Assembly: GCF_001435315.1 (NCBI RefSeq)
Contig: NZ_AZGK01000006.1
Coordinates: forward strand, 1 to 64,000
DNA: 64,000 nt
From: Lentilactobacillus parabuchneri DSM 5707 = NBRC 107865
GTDB lineage: Bacteria > Bacillota > Bacilli > Lactobacillales > Lactobacillaceae
Reading direction: 5' to 3'
Below are positions 52,542 through 63,771 of this stretch, piece after piece. Position numbers and translations under genes: made by a program. Position 1 is the stretch's first letter. The number at the start of each line of letters is the position of its first letter. Below the pieces are notes generated by a model. That model was not told the DNA's origin. It saw only the letters and a list, made by a program, of their open reading frames with translations, and did not search any database.

Positions 52542-52574
52542 AATTTACCAAAAATATAATATTTTTGGTAAATT
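52542..52574. promoter_or_regulatory. Perfect 33-bp palindrome, candidate operator
   Basis: 16 bases (AATTTACCAAAAATAT) and their exact reverse complement flank a single central A. It lies upstream of the DUF2264 gene and next to, but distinct from, the lacM terminator. A TTTACTAAA motif (52513-52521) lies nearby. Confidence 0.5.
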
Positions 52575-52609
52575 AAAAAGAGCCACGCATAATTGCAATG
52601 ACTCTTTTG
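52575..52609 (-). terminator. lacLM terminator
   Basis: AAAAGAGTCA and TGGCTCTTTT pair around a long loop, with a T run on the minus strand, 30 bp after lacM. Confidence 0.65.
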
Positions 52610-52638
52610 GGTAATCTCATCCGTCTGTGATGGAGAAG

Positions 52639-55480
<2,842 letters not shown>

Positions 55481-55507
55481 CTATTCTTCAATCTAAACAC
55501 TAATTAT

Positions 55508-55536
55508 AATGTAAGCGCTTTATTATATTTTGTCAA
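55508..55536 (-). promoter_or_regulatory. lacL promoter
   Basis: TTGACA (55531-55536), 17 bp, TACATT (55508-55513) on the minus strand. Confidence 0.7.
55510..55523. promoter_or_regulatory. cre box at the lacL promoter
   Basis: TGTAAGCGCTTTAT, a cre core with a weak right end. It overlaps the -10 box and spacer. Confidence 0.6.
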
Positions 55537-55562
55537 TAAACCTTTTAAACTTTCAATTAAAC

Positions 55563-55583
55563 ATTTAGTTGGTTTTACTAAAT
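55563..55583. promoter_or_regulatory. Inverted repeat upstream of lacL
   Basis: ATTTAGT and ACTAAAT separated by seven bases, about 27 bp before the lacL -35. TTTACTAAA or TTTAGTAAA also occurs at 52513, 57426 and 57595. Confidence 0.35.
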
Positions 55584-55592
55584 TTGCCCATA

Positions 55593-55624
55593 AAAAATCA
55601 GGCCCCAAACACGGGACCTGATTG
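55593..55624 (-). terminator. Terminator of the MFS transporter gene
   Basis: AATCAGGTCCC pairs with GGGGCCTGATT, then a T run on the minus strand. It separates the transporter from lacLM. The rest of 55625-55787 shows nothing clear. Confidence 0.8.
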
Positions 55625-55787
55625 TAGTAACGTCTTAGTTATTTTTCTTAGCCTTCTTAAGTAAAACTACCCAGCCGAAAAATATTCTAAGGTCGAAAAG
55701 CAAGCTGGTCAATTCTAAATTTTCGTTATCTAAATTTGAATTTAAGCGTTCTTTCCATAATGAAATGAACAACTTAATTAGCGGTAA

Positions 55788-57083
55788 TTACTTAACCCGC
55801 TTAATCATGGCGATCGAAACACCACCAATGAATTCCATTGCGATCGCGAAAACAAAGATTGCACCGTACCCAAAGGCTTCGACAATAGCAGATGCAACCA
55901 TGGCACCTAACATCTGGCCAAGCGTATTGGCCAAGTTAATGAGTCCTAGGTCTTTCCCGGCAGTATCCGATGATGGCAAAACGTCCATATTCAGCGCGCC
56001 ATCAACTGAGTTATATAATCCATTACCAAATGCTGCGATAACGGCATAAGCAAACATTGCCCATGGTTCCCGGACGAACAGTGGGAATAATGCTGCGGCC
56101 CCTAAAGCAAAGGTTGCAATTACAACTGGGGCTTTAACACGGCCGAGTTTATCAGCAAGCGGGCCACCAACCAATGCAAAGAAAACACCAATGAACAACA
56201 TGATCGAACTGAAGATTGAAATTGAGCCACCGGCTTGTTTCGTGTTTTGCCCAATATAATCAGTGAATAAAAATAGCAGAAACGTCGTTACGATGGTTGA
56301 TCCAACAACCATGAAAAACTTGCCAAAAAGTGCTAAATAAAAGTCACGAGCATCGTGCGTTGGGAAAAAGAAATATTTCTTCAAACTGTCCTTGTCGAAC
56401 TTAACTTTGGGTTCGTCCAATTTTCCCTTTTCTTGAATCAGTAACTCGTGGATAATGGCCAAGATAACCGTGCATCCAGCCATAAAATAAATACCGAACT
56501 TAACGTTGCCAAGAAATTGAGCAGCTAAGAGTGCGAACCCCTGCTGGGCGATGGTAAAACCAACCCCGTAGAAAGTCGAAACGGTCCCTCGCCATTTTGG
56601 CGCAACCCGATCGGAAATTTGCGGATAAATCGCGGCAGCAATTGCATTTTCAGCTGCGGCGGCGACAATCCAAATGGCAATGATCGCAACAATCGACTTC
56701 ATGTTAGCGATGACAACCAAAGAAATAGCAATTGCAATGGTTCCTAACACAATGTAGGGCTTCCGTTTACCAAACCGAGTCCGGGTGACATCTGATAATG
56801 CCCCGAAAAGTAAATTAGTAACCGCACCAACGATAGAAGCAACTGTCGCAAGAATTCCGACGGCCCAAACCTTATGTGCCGGATCCAACTGTGCAAACAA
56901 TTGTGGAATTAAAACACTTCGGGTCGATCCAATTGGACCATACCAGCAAAGTGGCGCTAAAAACATTGCGGATGAAATCATCCAGGGTAACTTCGGCTGT
57001 TCTTCATCCTTAATCTTAGCGTTAGTTACAACGCCAACTGATGTCTTAACTGCGTCTTTTTCTAAATCATCTTTTTTAGCCAT
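55788..57083 (-). CDS. MFS sugar transporter (SLC45/GPH-like)
   Basis: A 431-residue transporter with twelve predicted helices. The helix 2-3 loop GALSDVTRTRFGKRKPYI is the pattern of disaccharide:H+ symporters of the SLC45/GPH-like group. The long polar N-terminus (KKDDLEKDAVK) is cytoplasmic. A promoter with a cre box and a hexuronate-regulon operator lies about 300 bp upstream. It probably imports the galactoside or glucuronoside handled by lacLM and DUF2264. The ATG at 57083 follows GGGAGAG. Confidence 0.82.
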   Translation of the reverse strand: MAKKDDLEKDAVKTSVGVVTNAKIKDEEQPKLPWMISSAMFLAPLCWYGPIGSTRSVLIPQLFAQLDPAHKVWAVGILATVASIVGAVTNLLFGALSDVTRTRFGKRKPYIVLGTIAIAISLVVIANMKSIVAIIAIWIVAAAAENAIAAAIYPQISDRVAPKWRGTVSTFYGVGFTIAQQGFALLAAQFLGNVKFGIYFMAGCTVILAIIHELLIQEKGKLDEPKVKFDKDSLKKYFFFPTHDARDFYLALFGKFFMVVGSTIVTTFLLFLFTDYIGQNTKQAGGSISIFSSIMLFIGVFFALVGGPLADKLGRVKAPVVIATFALGAAALFPLFVREPWAMFAYAVIAAFGNGLYNSVDGALNMDVLPSSDTAGKDLGLINLANTLGQMLGAMVASAIVEAFGYGAIFVFAIAMEFIGGVSIAMIKRVK

Positions 57084-57215
57084 GACATTCTCTCCCAAAA
57101 TCAAAATTTTGTCTTAAACGTTTTTGAAATGTTCCTTACCACTTTGATTTTCTGTGCCCCACCTCCAGAATTCAAAACTCCAATGTAAAAGTGCTTACCC
57201 AACTTCGAACGGATA

Positions 57216-57229
57216 ATAAACCGCTTACA
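57216..57229. promoter_or_regulatory. cre-like box in the transporter leader
   Basis: ATAAACCGCTTACA, reverse complement TGTAAGCGGTTTAT. It lies in the approximately 290-base untranslated leader, where it could act as a roadblock. No gene is seen in 57084-57661; otherwise the stretch holds the promoter, operator and a terminator. Confidence 0.5.
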
Positions 57230-57359
57230 TTTGTCACCAAAATATGAAAGCATTCGAGGACGATTCGCTAAACCAACAAAATGTGATTTTCGTAATAAAT
57301 AGCTGTTCTCTCAATGTTACCATGAATAATCACCACTCTTTTTGACCGTCAACACTTGA

Positions 57360-57375
57360 ATACTTGTATATCAAT
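57360..57375 (-). promoter_or_regulatory. Candidate hexuronate-regulon operator (MFS transporter)
   Basis: ATTGATATACAAGTAT on the minus strand; 14 of 16 bases equal the kdgA site. It starts seven bases after the -10 box, at the expected transcript start. Confidence 0.6.
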
Positions 57376-57381
57376 GACTTT

Positions 57382-57410
57382 ATAATAGCTCTCCAAGAAA
57401 ACGCTGTCAA
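57382..57410 (-). promoter_or_regulatory. Promoter of the MFS transporter
   Basis: TTGACA (57405-57410), 17 bp, TATTAT (57382-57387) on the minus strand. Confidence 0.75.
57396..57409. promoter_or_regulatory. cre-like box at the transporter promoter
   Basis: AGAAAACGCTGTCA, reverse complement TGACAGCGTTTTCT; one mismatch at the end. It overlaps the -35 box. Confidence 0.55.
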
Positions 57411-57599
57411 TGAGTTTTTCTACTTTTTACTAAAATCTTTAAGGGGAATCGACTTAACTTGCAATTGTTGTTGTGATAGTCGGTGCATATACGGGCAACT
57501 CGAAAAATCAGGGAAGATAATGCAACATTTTTATCGGCATAATCTGGTATATCAGCAAGGAAAATAACGTTTATCTCTAATCACTCCGTATTTTTTTAG

Positions 57600-57645
57600 T
57601 AAATTAAAAGAACGATCACAAAGTTCTACTCTGCAATCGTCCTAT
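57600..57645 (-). terminator. Terminator of the tyrosine phosphatase gene
   Basis: AGGACGATTGC pairs imperfectly with GTGATCGTTCT, followed by TTTTAATTT on the minus strand. Confidence 0.6.
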
Positions 57646-57661
57646 TCAATCAATTCATTTA

Positions 57662-58525
57662 TTATTTTAAATACATCCTGTGGAGATCAGCTTGCTGTTC
57701 GCGGGTTATATCAAGCCCATGCGTAATATATCCGGTCACTGAACCAAATCTTTTGTTCATCTCGTCAAAAGCCGATTTGAGATACGACAAATCAACACCA
57801 CTATCTACCTTTGCGTGTTCAACCTCAGCATTGGATGCGCCATTCTCTTTCAAGTTGGTGATCCGCTGTTCAGTTTGGGCAGCCAAAAAATCATTTGAAG
57901 CCACGTAATCCGCAAAAATTGTCTTCGTATCAACACCCAAAACATACAGGATTAGTGCAGCGGCCACGCCGGTCCGATCTTTGCCGGAGGTACAATGCCA
58001 CAAAACCGACTGCCCATATGGCTTGTTCAATAAAGTCATAAATAAGTCGTGGTAAACTTTTTGCGCTTGTCGAGACGTGACATAACTTCGGTAATGCTCG
58101 CGGTTATTTGCCATTGTAATGTGGTAATGATAAGTCTCATAGGTATCGACTGATTCATTTAGATATTCAACGCCCGGCAGCATGATATCCGGTCGCTCCG
58201 CAACTTCTTCCGGTCGCCGCAAATCAAAATCGATGCCAACGTGATAGGTATTAATTAATTGCTTCACATCTGATTGGGTCAACTGATTTAACCTAGCTGA
58301 TCGTAGCAGCAAGTGGTCCTTGATAACCAAGCCGTCAGTAGTCTGATAGCCACCCATATCACGGACGTTGAAGGCACCTTGAAGATGAATTTCATGCTCC
58401 TTAACGGGCTTTAATGTCCTTAAAGCGGGTTGGCTGACGGAAAACGATTTTGCAGCTGTGTCAGCGGTCGGAACTGCCCCCTCAGAAATCGCTGAGGCAA
58501 TCAAAGAATCGTGATTCTCTTTCAT
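57662..58525 (-). CDS. Tyrosine-protein phosphatase (atypical dual-specificity type)
   Basis: A 287-residue phosphatase. The P-loop is HCTSGKDRTG with nucleophile Cys and Arg, and NVRDMGG near the N-terminus is typical of the Y_phosphatase3/LipA-IphP-type family. It removes phosphate from tyrosine or phosphoinositide-like substrates; the role in this organism is unknown. The ATG at 58525 follows AGGAGGG; an open frame extends 13 codons upstream without a site. Confidence 0.86.
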   Translation of the reverse strand: MKENHDSLIASAISEGAVPTADTAAKSFSVSQPALRTLKPVKEHEIHLQGAFNVRDMGGYQTTDGLVIKDHLLLRSARLNQLTQSDVKQLINTYHVGIDFDLRRPEEVAERPDIMLPGVEYLNESVDTYETYHYHITMANNREHYRSYVTSRQAQKVYHDLFMTLLNKPYGQSVLWHCTSGKDRTGVAAALILYVLGVDTKTIFADYVASNDFLAAQTEQRITNLKENGASNAEVEHAKVDSGVDLSYLKSAFDEMNKRFGSVTGYITHGLDITREQQADLHRMYLK

Positions 58526-58654
58526 GTGAAACCCTCCTAACTTTCTCAATCTCGCACATTCCAATGTAACACTTTTAGTATAGAAGGGTAATATTTTTGC
58601 CTGGTATCGATTGTGTAAATGAAATGTAAAAAATTTTTTTGGGGGGGATTTGAT

Positions 58655-59563
58655 TTACATCCGTCTTCTCATCTTGAGCATCACCAGCATTGCAATAATC
58701 AAAACAGCTGAAATCCCCACCGTAATCATCCAAGCACCCTGCATGGTGGCGAGCGGCAATTTGACATTCATCCCGTAAAAGCCCGTTATAATCGTTGGCA
58801 CCGCCATTGTCAGCGACCAGATTGTCAAAAACTTCATCGTGTCGTTTAGATTATTATTCGCAATACTATTAAAGGTATGATCAATGCGATCGACCACTTG
58901 GGTTTCAATTTCAAACATCCGTTGAACCTGCTCACCTTCAATTTGAACATCTTCGAATAAATCCAGCTTATCTTGATTAGCACCGGCACCGAAATGGGTC
59001 TTAGGTAAACGGTTAAGCTCGCTCAGGTTGGTTTGCACCGCGCTTGATAAGAAGGTCAAAGTCTGCTGCAAATGGGACAGGGACACCAAATCAGTATTTT
59101 TTGTCTTGCGATTAAGCATTTTATCCAAATAATTGCGTTTCTTGGTAATCGCCCGAGAAATCGGGATAAAGCTGTCAACCACGGCAAACAACGTTTCCAA
59201 GATGAACGCATCCACAGTTTGCACCTCCGGATTATCCTTGGCAGAATAAAGGGCCGTATTGACTTCCGGAATGTGACTCTGGTTAAACGTAAATAAAACG
59301 CCCTTATGAAGCAGCATACCAAACGGTTGCGTGATATATCTCAACGCCGCGCGATCCAAGGCATATGGTGCCAGAAAAATAAATAACTGATCGTCTTCGT
59401 TGAGATCATAAACATAATTGGTACTTTCATCTTTATCGGTAACGTACTCAATAATATCTTCGTCAATGCCGTACTCATCTTCAAGCTTGACTCGCTCGTC
59501 ACTTGTTAACTTGATGGTCTCAATCCATTTGGTACCGTTAATCATCTTTTCAGGTTTGATCAT
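58655..59563 (-). CDS. corA: CorA-family magnesium/divalent cation transporter
   Basis: A 302-residue channel. A large N-terminal cytoplasmic domain is followed by two C-terminal helices. The GMN selectivity motif is in FYGMNVKLP, right after the first helix, and the protein ends in a basic tail (KMRRRM). It is downstream of mntH on the same strand but separated by a terminator. AGGGGGATTACCC precedes the ATG. Confidence 0.9.
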   Translation of the reverse strand: MIKPEKMINGTKWIETIKLTSDERVKLEDEYGIDEDIIEYVTDKDESTNYVYDLNEDDQLFIFLAPYALDRAALRYITQPFGMLLHKGVLFTFNQSHIPEVNTALYSAKDNPEVQTVDAFILETLFAVVDSFIPISRAITKKRNYLDKMLNRKTKNTDLVSLSHLQQTLTFLSSAVQTNLSELNRLPKTHFGAGANQDKLDLFEDVQIEGEQVQRMFEIETQVVDRIDHTFNSIANNNLNDTMKFLTIWSLTMAVPTIITGFYGMNVKLPLATMQGAWMITVGISAVLIIAMLVMLKMRRRM

Positions 59564-59610
59564 TGGGTAATCCCCCTGTTAGTTATTATTTCTATTTTAA
59601 AACAAATTAA

Positions 59611-59648
59611 AAAAAGCCGCAGACATTTTTCAATGCCCACGACTTCTT
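59611..59648 (-). terminator. mntH terminator
   Basis: AAGTCGTGGGCATT pairs imperfectly with ATGTCTGCGGCTT, then seven T residues on the minus strand. Confidence 0.75.
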
Positions 59649-59661
59649 GTTAAAAATCATT

Positions 59662-61047
59662 TTAAAAGAATCCCATTGTTTGTAAGATCAAGTAAACGTT
59701 CAACACCACAAGGACAGTGGTTGCAACCCAAGCAGCGTACTTAACCCACGGCTTATTAACGAATTCGCCCATCAGTTCCTTGTTGCTGGTAAAGAGCACC
59801 AGCGGAATAATCGCAAATGGTAATGCAATGCTCAAGAATACTTGAGAAGCAGTCAACAAGTTTTCAATCTTCGCTTCATTACCATGATAGTAAATGGCGA
59901 AAATCAACACAGGCGTTACGGACAACAACCGAGTGATCAATCGCTGTGCCCAAAGCGGCATTCTTAAATGAATGAAGCCTTCCATAATGATCTGGCCTGA
60001 AAGTGTCCCGGTAATCGTTGAGCTTTGACCTGATGATAACAAGGCAACTGCGAACAGCATGCTCAAGATTGGGCTGGCAATCGCACCAACAACGTGGGAA
60101 TTTTGCAACGCGTTAAACAAGTCCACAAATCGGCCAACTGAACTATTCGTGCCAAAGAATAAGGCGGCACCAAGTACCAGTAATAAGCTGTTAACGATGA
60201 ACGCAAGTGATAATTGGATGTTCGAATCGATGGTTGAGAACTTGATTGCTTTAGCAACGTTCTTACGATTCTTTCGATCCACCCGTCTTGTTTGAGAAAT
60301 TGAAGATCCCAGGAACAAATCATGGGGCATAACAGTCGCACCAACAATCCCCAGTGCCAAATAAAGCATAGACTTATTAGTGACAATCGAAGTCGATGGA
60401 ATGTATCCTGCAAATAGCTCAGGCATATTGGGACCAGATAGAAATACTTCATATGAGAAGACCATCAAAATGACGGCGACCAAGGTTGCAACAATTGCCT
60501 CGATTTTTCGAAATCCGAGTCTCATTAATAAGAGAAGGATCAAGACATCGGCACTGGTAATCAAAATCCCAATCACCAGTGGAATCTTGAATAGCAACTC
60601 CAAGGCAATCCCTGAACCAATAATTTCGGCAACGTCCGTCGCCATAATCGCTAATTCTGTAATAATCCACAGGGCAAATCCGACTCGCTTGGAGGTCCGT
60701 TCACGGGTTAATTGGGCTAAATCTTTTCCAGTCACGATACCAAGTTTAGCTGCCATGGACTGCAACAACATCGCAATCAAACTTGAGATCAGGACTACGG
60801 ATAATAAACTGTACTTGAACTGAGCACCACCAGCAATTGATGTGATCCAATTTCCTGGATCCATATACCCCACGGCAATGAGAATTCCCGGTCCGGTATA
60901 AGTCATCAAAGTCCGCCAGAAACCGGCATCTTCCGGAACAATGATACTGCCGTTGACCTCATCCAGGCTCTTGCTGTTTCCTTCTTCTTCTGTACTGCTG
61001 AAAAACTTCTTCTTAGGTTCTTTCGTAATTTCCACACTCTCTCGCAT
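59662..61047 (-). CDS. mntH: Nramp-family manganese transporter
   Basis: A 461-residue proton-coupled Mn2+ importer with eleven predicted helices. The metal-site motif GYMDPGNW is in helix 1 and [13 protein letters not shown] in helix 6. The N-terminal tail (about 45 residues, acidic) is cytoplasmic. Lactobacilli depend on Mn for oxidative defence. Its promoter overlaps a GGTTGACC motif that could be an MntR operator. AGAGGGC precedes the ATG. Confidence 0.94.
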   Translation of the reverse strand: MRESVEITKEPKKKFFSSTEEEGNSKSLDEVNGSIIVPEDAGFWRTLMTYTGPGILIAVGYMDPGNWITSIAGGAQFKYSLLSVVLISSLIAMLLQSMAAKLGIVTGKDLAQLTRERTSKRVGFALWIITELAIMATDVAEIIGSGIALELLFKIPLVIGILITSADVLILLLLMRLGFRKIEAIVATLVAVILMVFSYEVFLSGPNMPELFAGYIPSTSIVTNKSMLYLALGIVGATVMPHDLFLGSSISQTRRVDRKNRKNVAKAIKFSTIDSNIQLSLAFIVNSLLLVLGAALFFGTNSSVGRFVDLFNALQNSHVVGAIASPILSMLFAVALLSSGQSSTITGTLSGQIIMEGFIHLRMPLWAQRLITRLLSVTPVLIFAIYYHGNEAKIENLLTASQVFLSIALPFAIIPLVLFTSNKELMGEFVNKPWVKYAAWVATTVLVVLNVYLILQTMGFF

Positions 61048-61120
61048 GTCGTTAGCCCTCTTTCATTGGTTTGAATTCGGGCAATTGTTTGAGTAGTTAC
61101 TCACTCAATCACCAATTCAT

Positions 61121-61148
61121 ATTATACACACACTTTTTGTTAGGTCAA
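61121..61148 (-). promoter_or_regulatory. mntH promoter with possible MntR site
   Basis: TTGACC (61143-61148), 16 bp, TATAAT (61121-61126) on the minus strand. TTAGGTCAACCAA over the -35 resembles the TTAGG-N-CCTAA form of DtxR/MntR operators, but imperfectly. Confidence 0.55.
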
Positions 61149-61299
61149 CCAAAAAATATCAATCTTTTAAAGAAGCCGTTTTCAAAGTGTTTATGACATT
61201 TTTATCATGGAAAATTAATTAAGACTTTTAATTCAGCGGATTGAGTGTATACTTAATTTGAAATTTAAATCACACGAGTGACCATAAGGAGTCAATCCA

Positions 61300-61941
61300 A
61301 TGTTGAAAGGTACCGAATTAAAGCTGTTTGCCGACACCCATGCCTTGGATGGCATGACTGACAAACAGGTCAAAATTTTGCTGGCTGCAATCGACGTTTT
61401 TGCCGCAAAAGGTTACGCCAACGCAAGTACAAAAGAGATTGCAACCGAAGCCGGCGTTGCTGAAGGAAATATCTTTAGTAAGTTCAAAAGCAAGCGTGGT
61501 CTTTTAAACACCATTATTCAGCCAGTAACTAAGGCGATTTTTCCTGCCGTCTTGACCGACTTCAAAGAACATCAACCACTGAACCCCAAGTTTATGACAC
61601 TGCATTCATTTATTGAGGCATTGGTGACCGATCGTGTTCAATTCGTGCGGGATAATGCCGCTGTCTTAAAGATTTTTGTGTCCGAAGTTCTATATAGCAA
61701 TGAGGTCCGCGTAGAATTGGTCAAACAATTTCCCGAATCATACTGGCACAATATCAATCAGACCTTGACGCAGTTAAAAGAAAACCACTTGATGATCAAT
61801 TGGCCGAATACCGAGATTTTAAAATTGATGTGGGCAGTCGTCGGTGGAATGGTTGTCGGTTACTTACTATTTGATCAAACATTGGCATCCCAAGAAATCA
61901 CCCATATTATTACTGCCCTAACAAAAGCTTTAGCAAGATGA
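61300..61941 (+). CDS. TetR/AcrR-family transcriptional regulator
   Basis: A 213-residue regulator. The N-terminal helix-turn-helix contains FAAKGYANASTKEIATEAGVAEGNIFSKFKSKRGLL. The C-terminal helical ligand domain is unlike known subfamilies. It is divergent from mntH and could regulate a gene outside the window. AAGGAGTC precedes the ATG. Confidence 0.86.
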   Translation: MLKGTELKLFADTHALDGMTDKQVKILLAAIDVFAAKGYANASTKEIATEAGVAEGNIFSKFKSKRGLLNTIIQPVTKAIFPAVLTDFKEHQPLNPKFMTLHSFIEALVTDRVQFVRDNAAVLKIFVSEVLYSNEVRVELVKQFPESYWHNINQTLTQLKENHLMINWPNTEILKLMWAVVGGMVVGYLLFDQTLASQEITHIITALTKALAR

Positions 61942-61994
61942 GTTGTGTAAGTAGAAGCTAGAACGAAAGACGTCGTAAGTAAACATTATGGAAT

Positions 61995-62036
61995 AAGGCC
62001 GAATCAAAAGCTGACACTTTTGCTCCGACCTTTTTT
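61995..62036 (+). terminator. Terminator of the TetR gene
   Basis: AAGGCCGAATCAAAAGC pairs with ACTTTTGCTCCGACCTT, then TTTTAA. It belongs to the AGTCAAAAGT terminator type. Confidence 0.82.
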
Positions 62037-62161
62037 AATTTATTTCAAAAGAAAAAATGAGATAGTTATAAAAGTTGTCTTCATTAATCATTGCGAGCGG
62101 TTCCATTGTTGTTATGGTTGGACTGAAAAATTCTTGATGAAGATAAATGGACTTTCGGATT

Positions 62162-62175
62162 AAAACACGAACATT
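62162..62175. promoter_or_regulatory. PurR-like box, upstream copy
   Basis: AAAACACGAACATT is close to the PurR box of lactic acid bacteria (CCGAAC core, here ACGAAC). Its centre is about 70 bp before the predicted start site, where PurR acts as activator in Lactococcus. Confidence 0.45.
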
Positions 62176-62204
62176 AGAAGTAAAAAATCTTAATTATTTA
62201 CATA

Positions 62205-62233
62205 TTGATTATTGAGAAGTGAGTGTTTATAAT
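62205..62233 (+). promoter_or_regulatory. Promoter of the purine permease
   Basis: TTGATT (62205-62210), 17 bp, TATAAT (62228-62233). The start site falls near 62240. Confidence 0.7.
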
Positions 62234-62277
62234 AAGTTCTGACTAGCGATACGAATTATCATATTTTATTTTTAAAT

Positions 62278-62290
62278 ATAGTTCGTGTTT
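62278..62290. promoter_or_regulatory. PurR-like box, downstream inverted copy
   Basis: ATAGTTCGTGTTT, reverse complement AAACACGAACTAT. It shares AAACACGAAC with the upstream copy in opposite orientation and lies in the transcribed leader. The rest of 61942-62329 shows no gene. Confidence 0.4.
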
Positions 62291-62329
62291 CGCTTATTTA
62301 AAAACTTTTTCATCAAAAGGAGAGCAATA

Positions 62330-63718
62330 ATGAAACGTAACCAAAACGGTTTGCTATATGGTCCAGAAGATAAAGTCCCTGTCTTTCAATCAGGTTTACT
62401 CGGACTTCAGCACGTCTTAGCCATGGATGTCTATGTGCCGCCCATTATTATTGCAGGCTTGCTGTCAATGAGCCTGGCACAAAAGACCGGCTTTCTTCAA
62501 GCCGCGTTTCTCGCTTGTGGAATCGGAACCATCTTACAGACCAAGTACTTCATGAAGCTGCCTGTATCGCAGGGACCATCATTTGTTCCCATTGGGGCTG
62601 TTGCTGGTGTTTACCTTGCCAACGGCGCCTCGCATGGCGGCATGGCAACTGTTTTGGGTTCACTGATTGTTGGCGCCATTCTGCTGATTCTTCTGGGCTT
62701 ATCAGGAATCTACCAAAAAATTATCAATACACTGGTACCAGCCATCGTTGGTGGGACAATCATCACTTGCGTTGGATTGTCACTGCTTCCTTCAGCTTTG
62801 AACGATAATATCTTCAAAGCTGCTGGTAATATTAACCAAAATATTGAAATTGCGGCCATCACAGCTTTTGCGATGCTGGTTGCAATTACCATCGGGCTGC
62901 GGGTTCCTCAACTTCAACGGTTGTTCAAGGTCAGTTCAATTATTATTGCATTAGTTGTTGGGACAATTGCCGCATCTATGATGGGCCAGTTTGACTGGTC
63001 GGTTGTAAACGATGCATCTTGGATCAGCCTTCCCCAATTCACTTCTTTACATTACGGCATTCATTTTTCATTGCCTGCTATTTTAACGTTTATCGTCATT
63101 TACATGGTGCTAACGACTGAGACAACCGGTACTTGGTTTGCCATGAGCGCCGTGGTCGATGAAAAAATCAGTAAGAAACAGTGGAACCGCGGAATTATCG
63201 GTGAAGGCCTGAGCTGTCTGTTTGCTGCCCTTCTGGGAACCACACCAATGACCGGTTACTCCACTAACGCTGGCGTTGTGTCGATTACCGGAGTGGCCAG
63301 CCGGCGGGTCTTCGTCTCAGCTGGACTCTGGTTTATCGTTCTTGGCTTCTGCGGAAAATTATCGGCATTTCTTTCGGCTGTTCCCGCAGCGGTTATCGGT
63401 GGTATCTTCTCAATCATCTGTGTCATCATTATGTTAAACGGCTTAAATGTTATCAGAAACTTGGCAACCGATGAAAGTACCATCTATGTATTAGGGATTC
63501 CAATCGTCTTGACCATGGCTGTCATTCTTTTGCCAGCTAAGGTTGTTAGTGAGACTCCTCAAATCATTCAGTATCTGTTGGGTTCCCCTATTACGATTGC
63601 AGCATTAAGCGCCATTATCATTAACCTTGTGATGGGCAACAAGGCAACTTCCGAGGATCGAGTTGAAGACCCAAAAGTCGATAGCATCACAAAAGGCCCG
63701 GTTGTTGAAACCAAATAA
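62330..63718 (+). CDS. NCS2-family purine (xanthine/uric acid) permease
   Basis: A 462-residue transporter with fourteen-segment NCS2 topology. Motifs are GLQHVLAMDVYVPP (QH motif, helix 1), QGPSFVPIGA (helix 3), the TETTGTWFAMS helix and GTTPMTGYSTNAGVVSITGVASR, with residues typical of xanthine/urate rather than uracil carriers. The ATG at 62330 follows AAAGGAGAGC; the frame is open 15 codons earlier without a site. PurR-like boxes upstream fit purine control. Confidence 0.87.
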   Translation: MKRNQNGLLYGPEDKVPVFQSGLLGLQHVLAMDVYVPPIIIAGLLSMSLAQKTGFLQAAFLACGIGTILQTKYFMKLPVSQGPSFVPIGAVAGVYLANGASHGGMATVLGSLIVGAILLILLGLSGIYQKIINTLVPAIVGGTIITCVGLSLLPSALNDNIFKAAGNINQNIEIAAITAFAMLVAITIGLRVPQLQRLFKVSSIIIALVVGTIAASMMGQFDWSVVNDASWISLPQFTSLHYGIHFSLPAILTFIVIYMVLTTETTGTWFAMSAVVDEKISKKQWNRGIIGEGLSCLFAALLGTTPMTGYSTNAGVVSITGVASRRVFVSAGLWFIVLGFCGKLSAFLSAVPAAVIGGIFSIICVIIMLNGLNVIRNLATDESTIYVLGIPIVLTMAVILLPAKVVSETPQIIQYLLGSPITIAALSAIIINLVMGNKATSEDRVEDPKVDSITKGPVVETK

Positions 63719-63730
63719 TAGTGTAAAATA

Positions 63731-63766
63731 AAAGGCCATCCGAATTTTTCTCGGATGACCTTTTTA
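63731..63766. terminator. Bidirectional terminator
   Basis: AAAAGGCCATCCGA pairs with TCGGATGACCTTTT, between convergent genes. Confidence 0.85.
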
Positions 63767-63771
63767 CGATC

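Noticed and set aside
62042-62329. Purine riboswitch upstream of the permease
   Set aside because: No conserved purine aptamer core or terminator hairpin was seen; PurR-like boxes explain control better.
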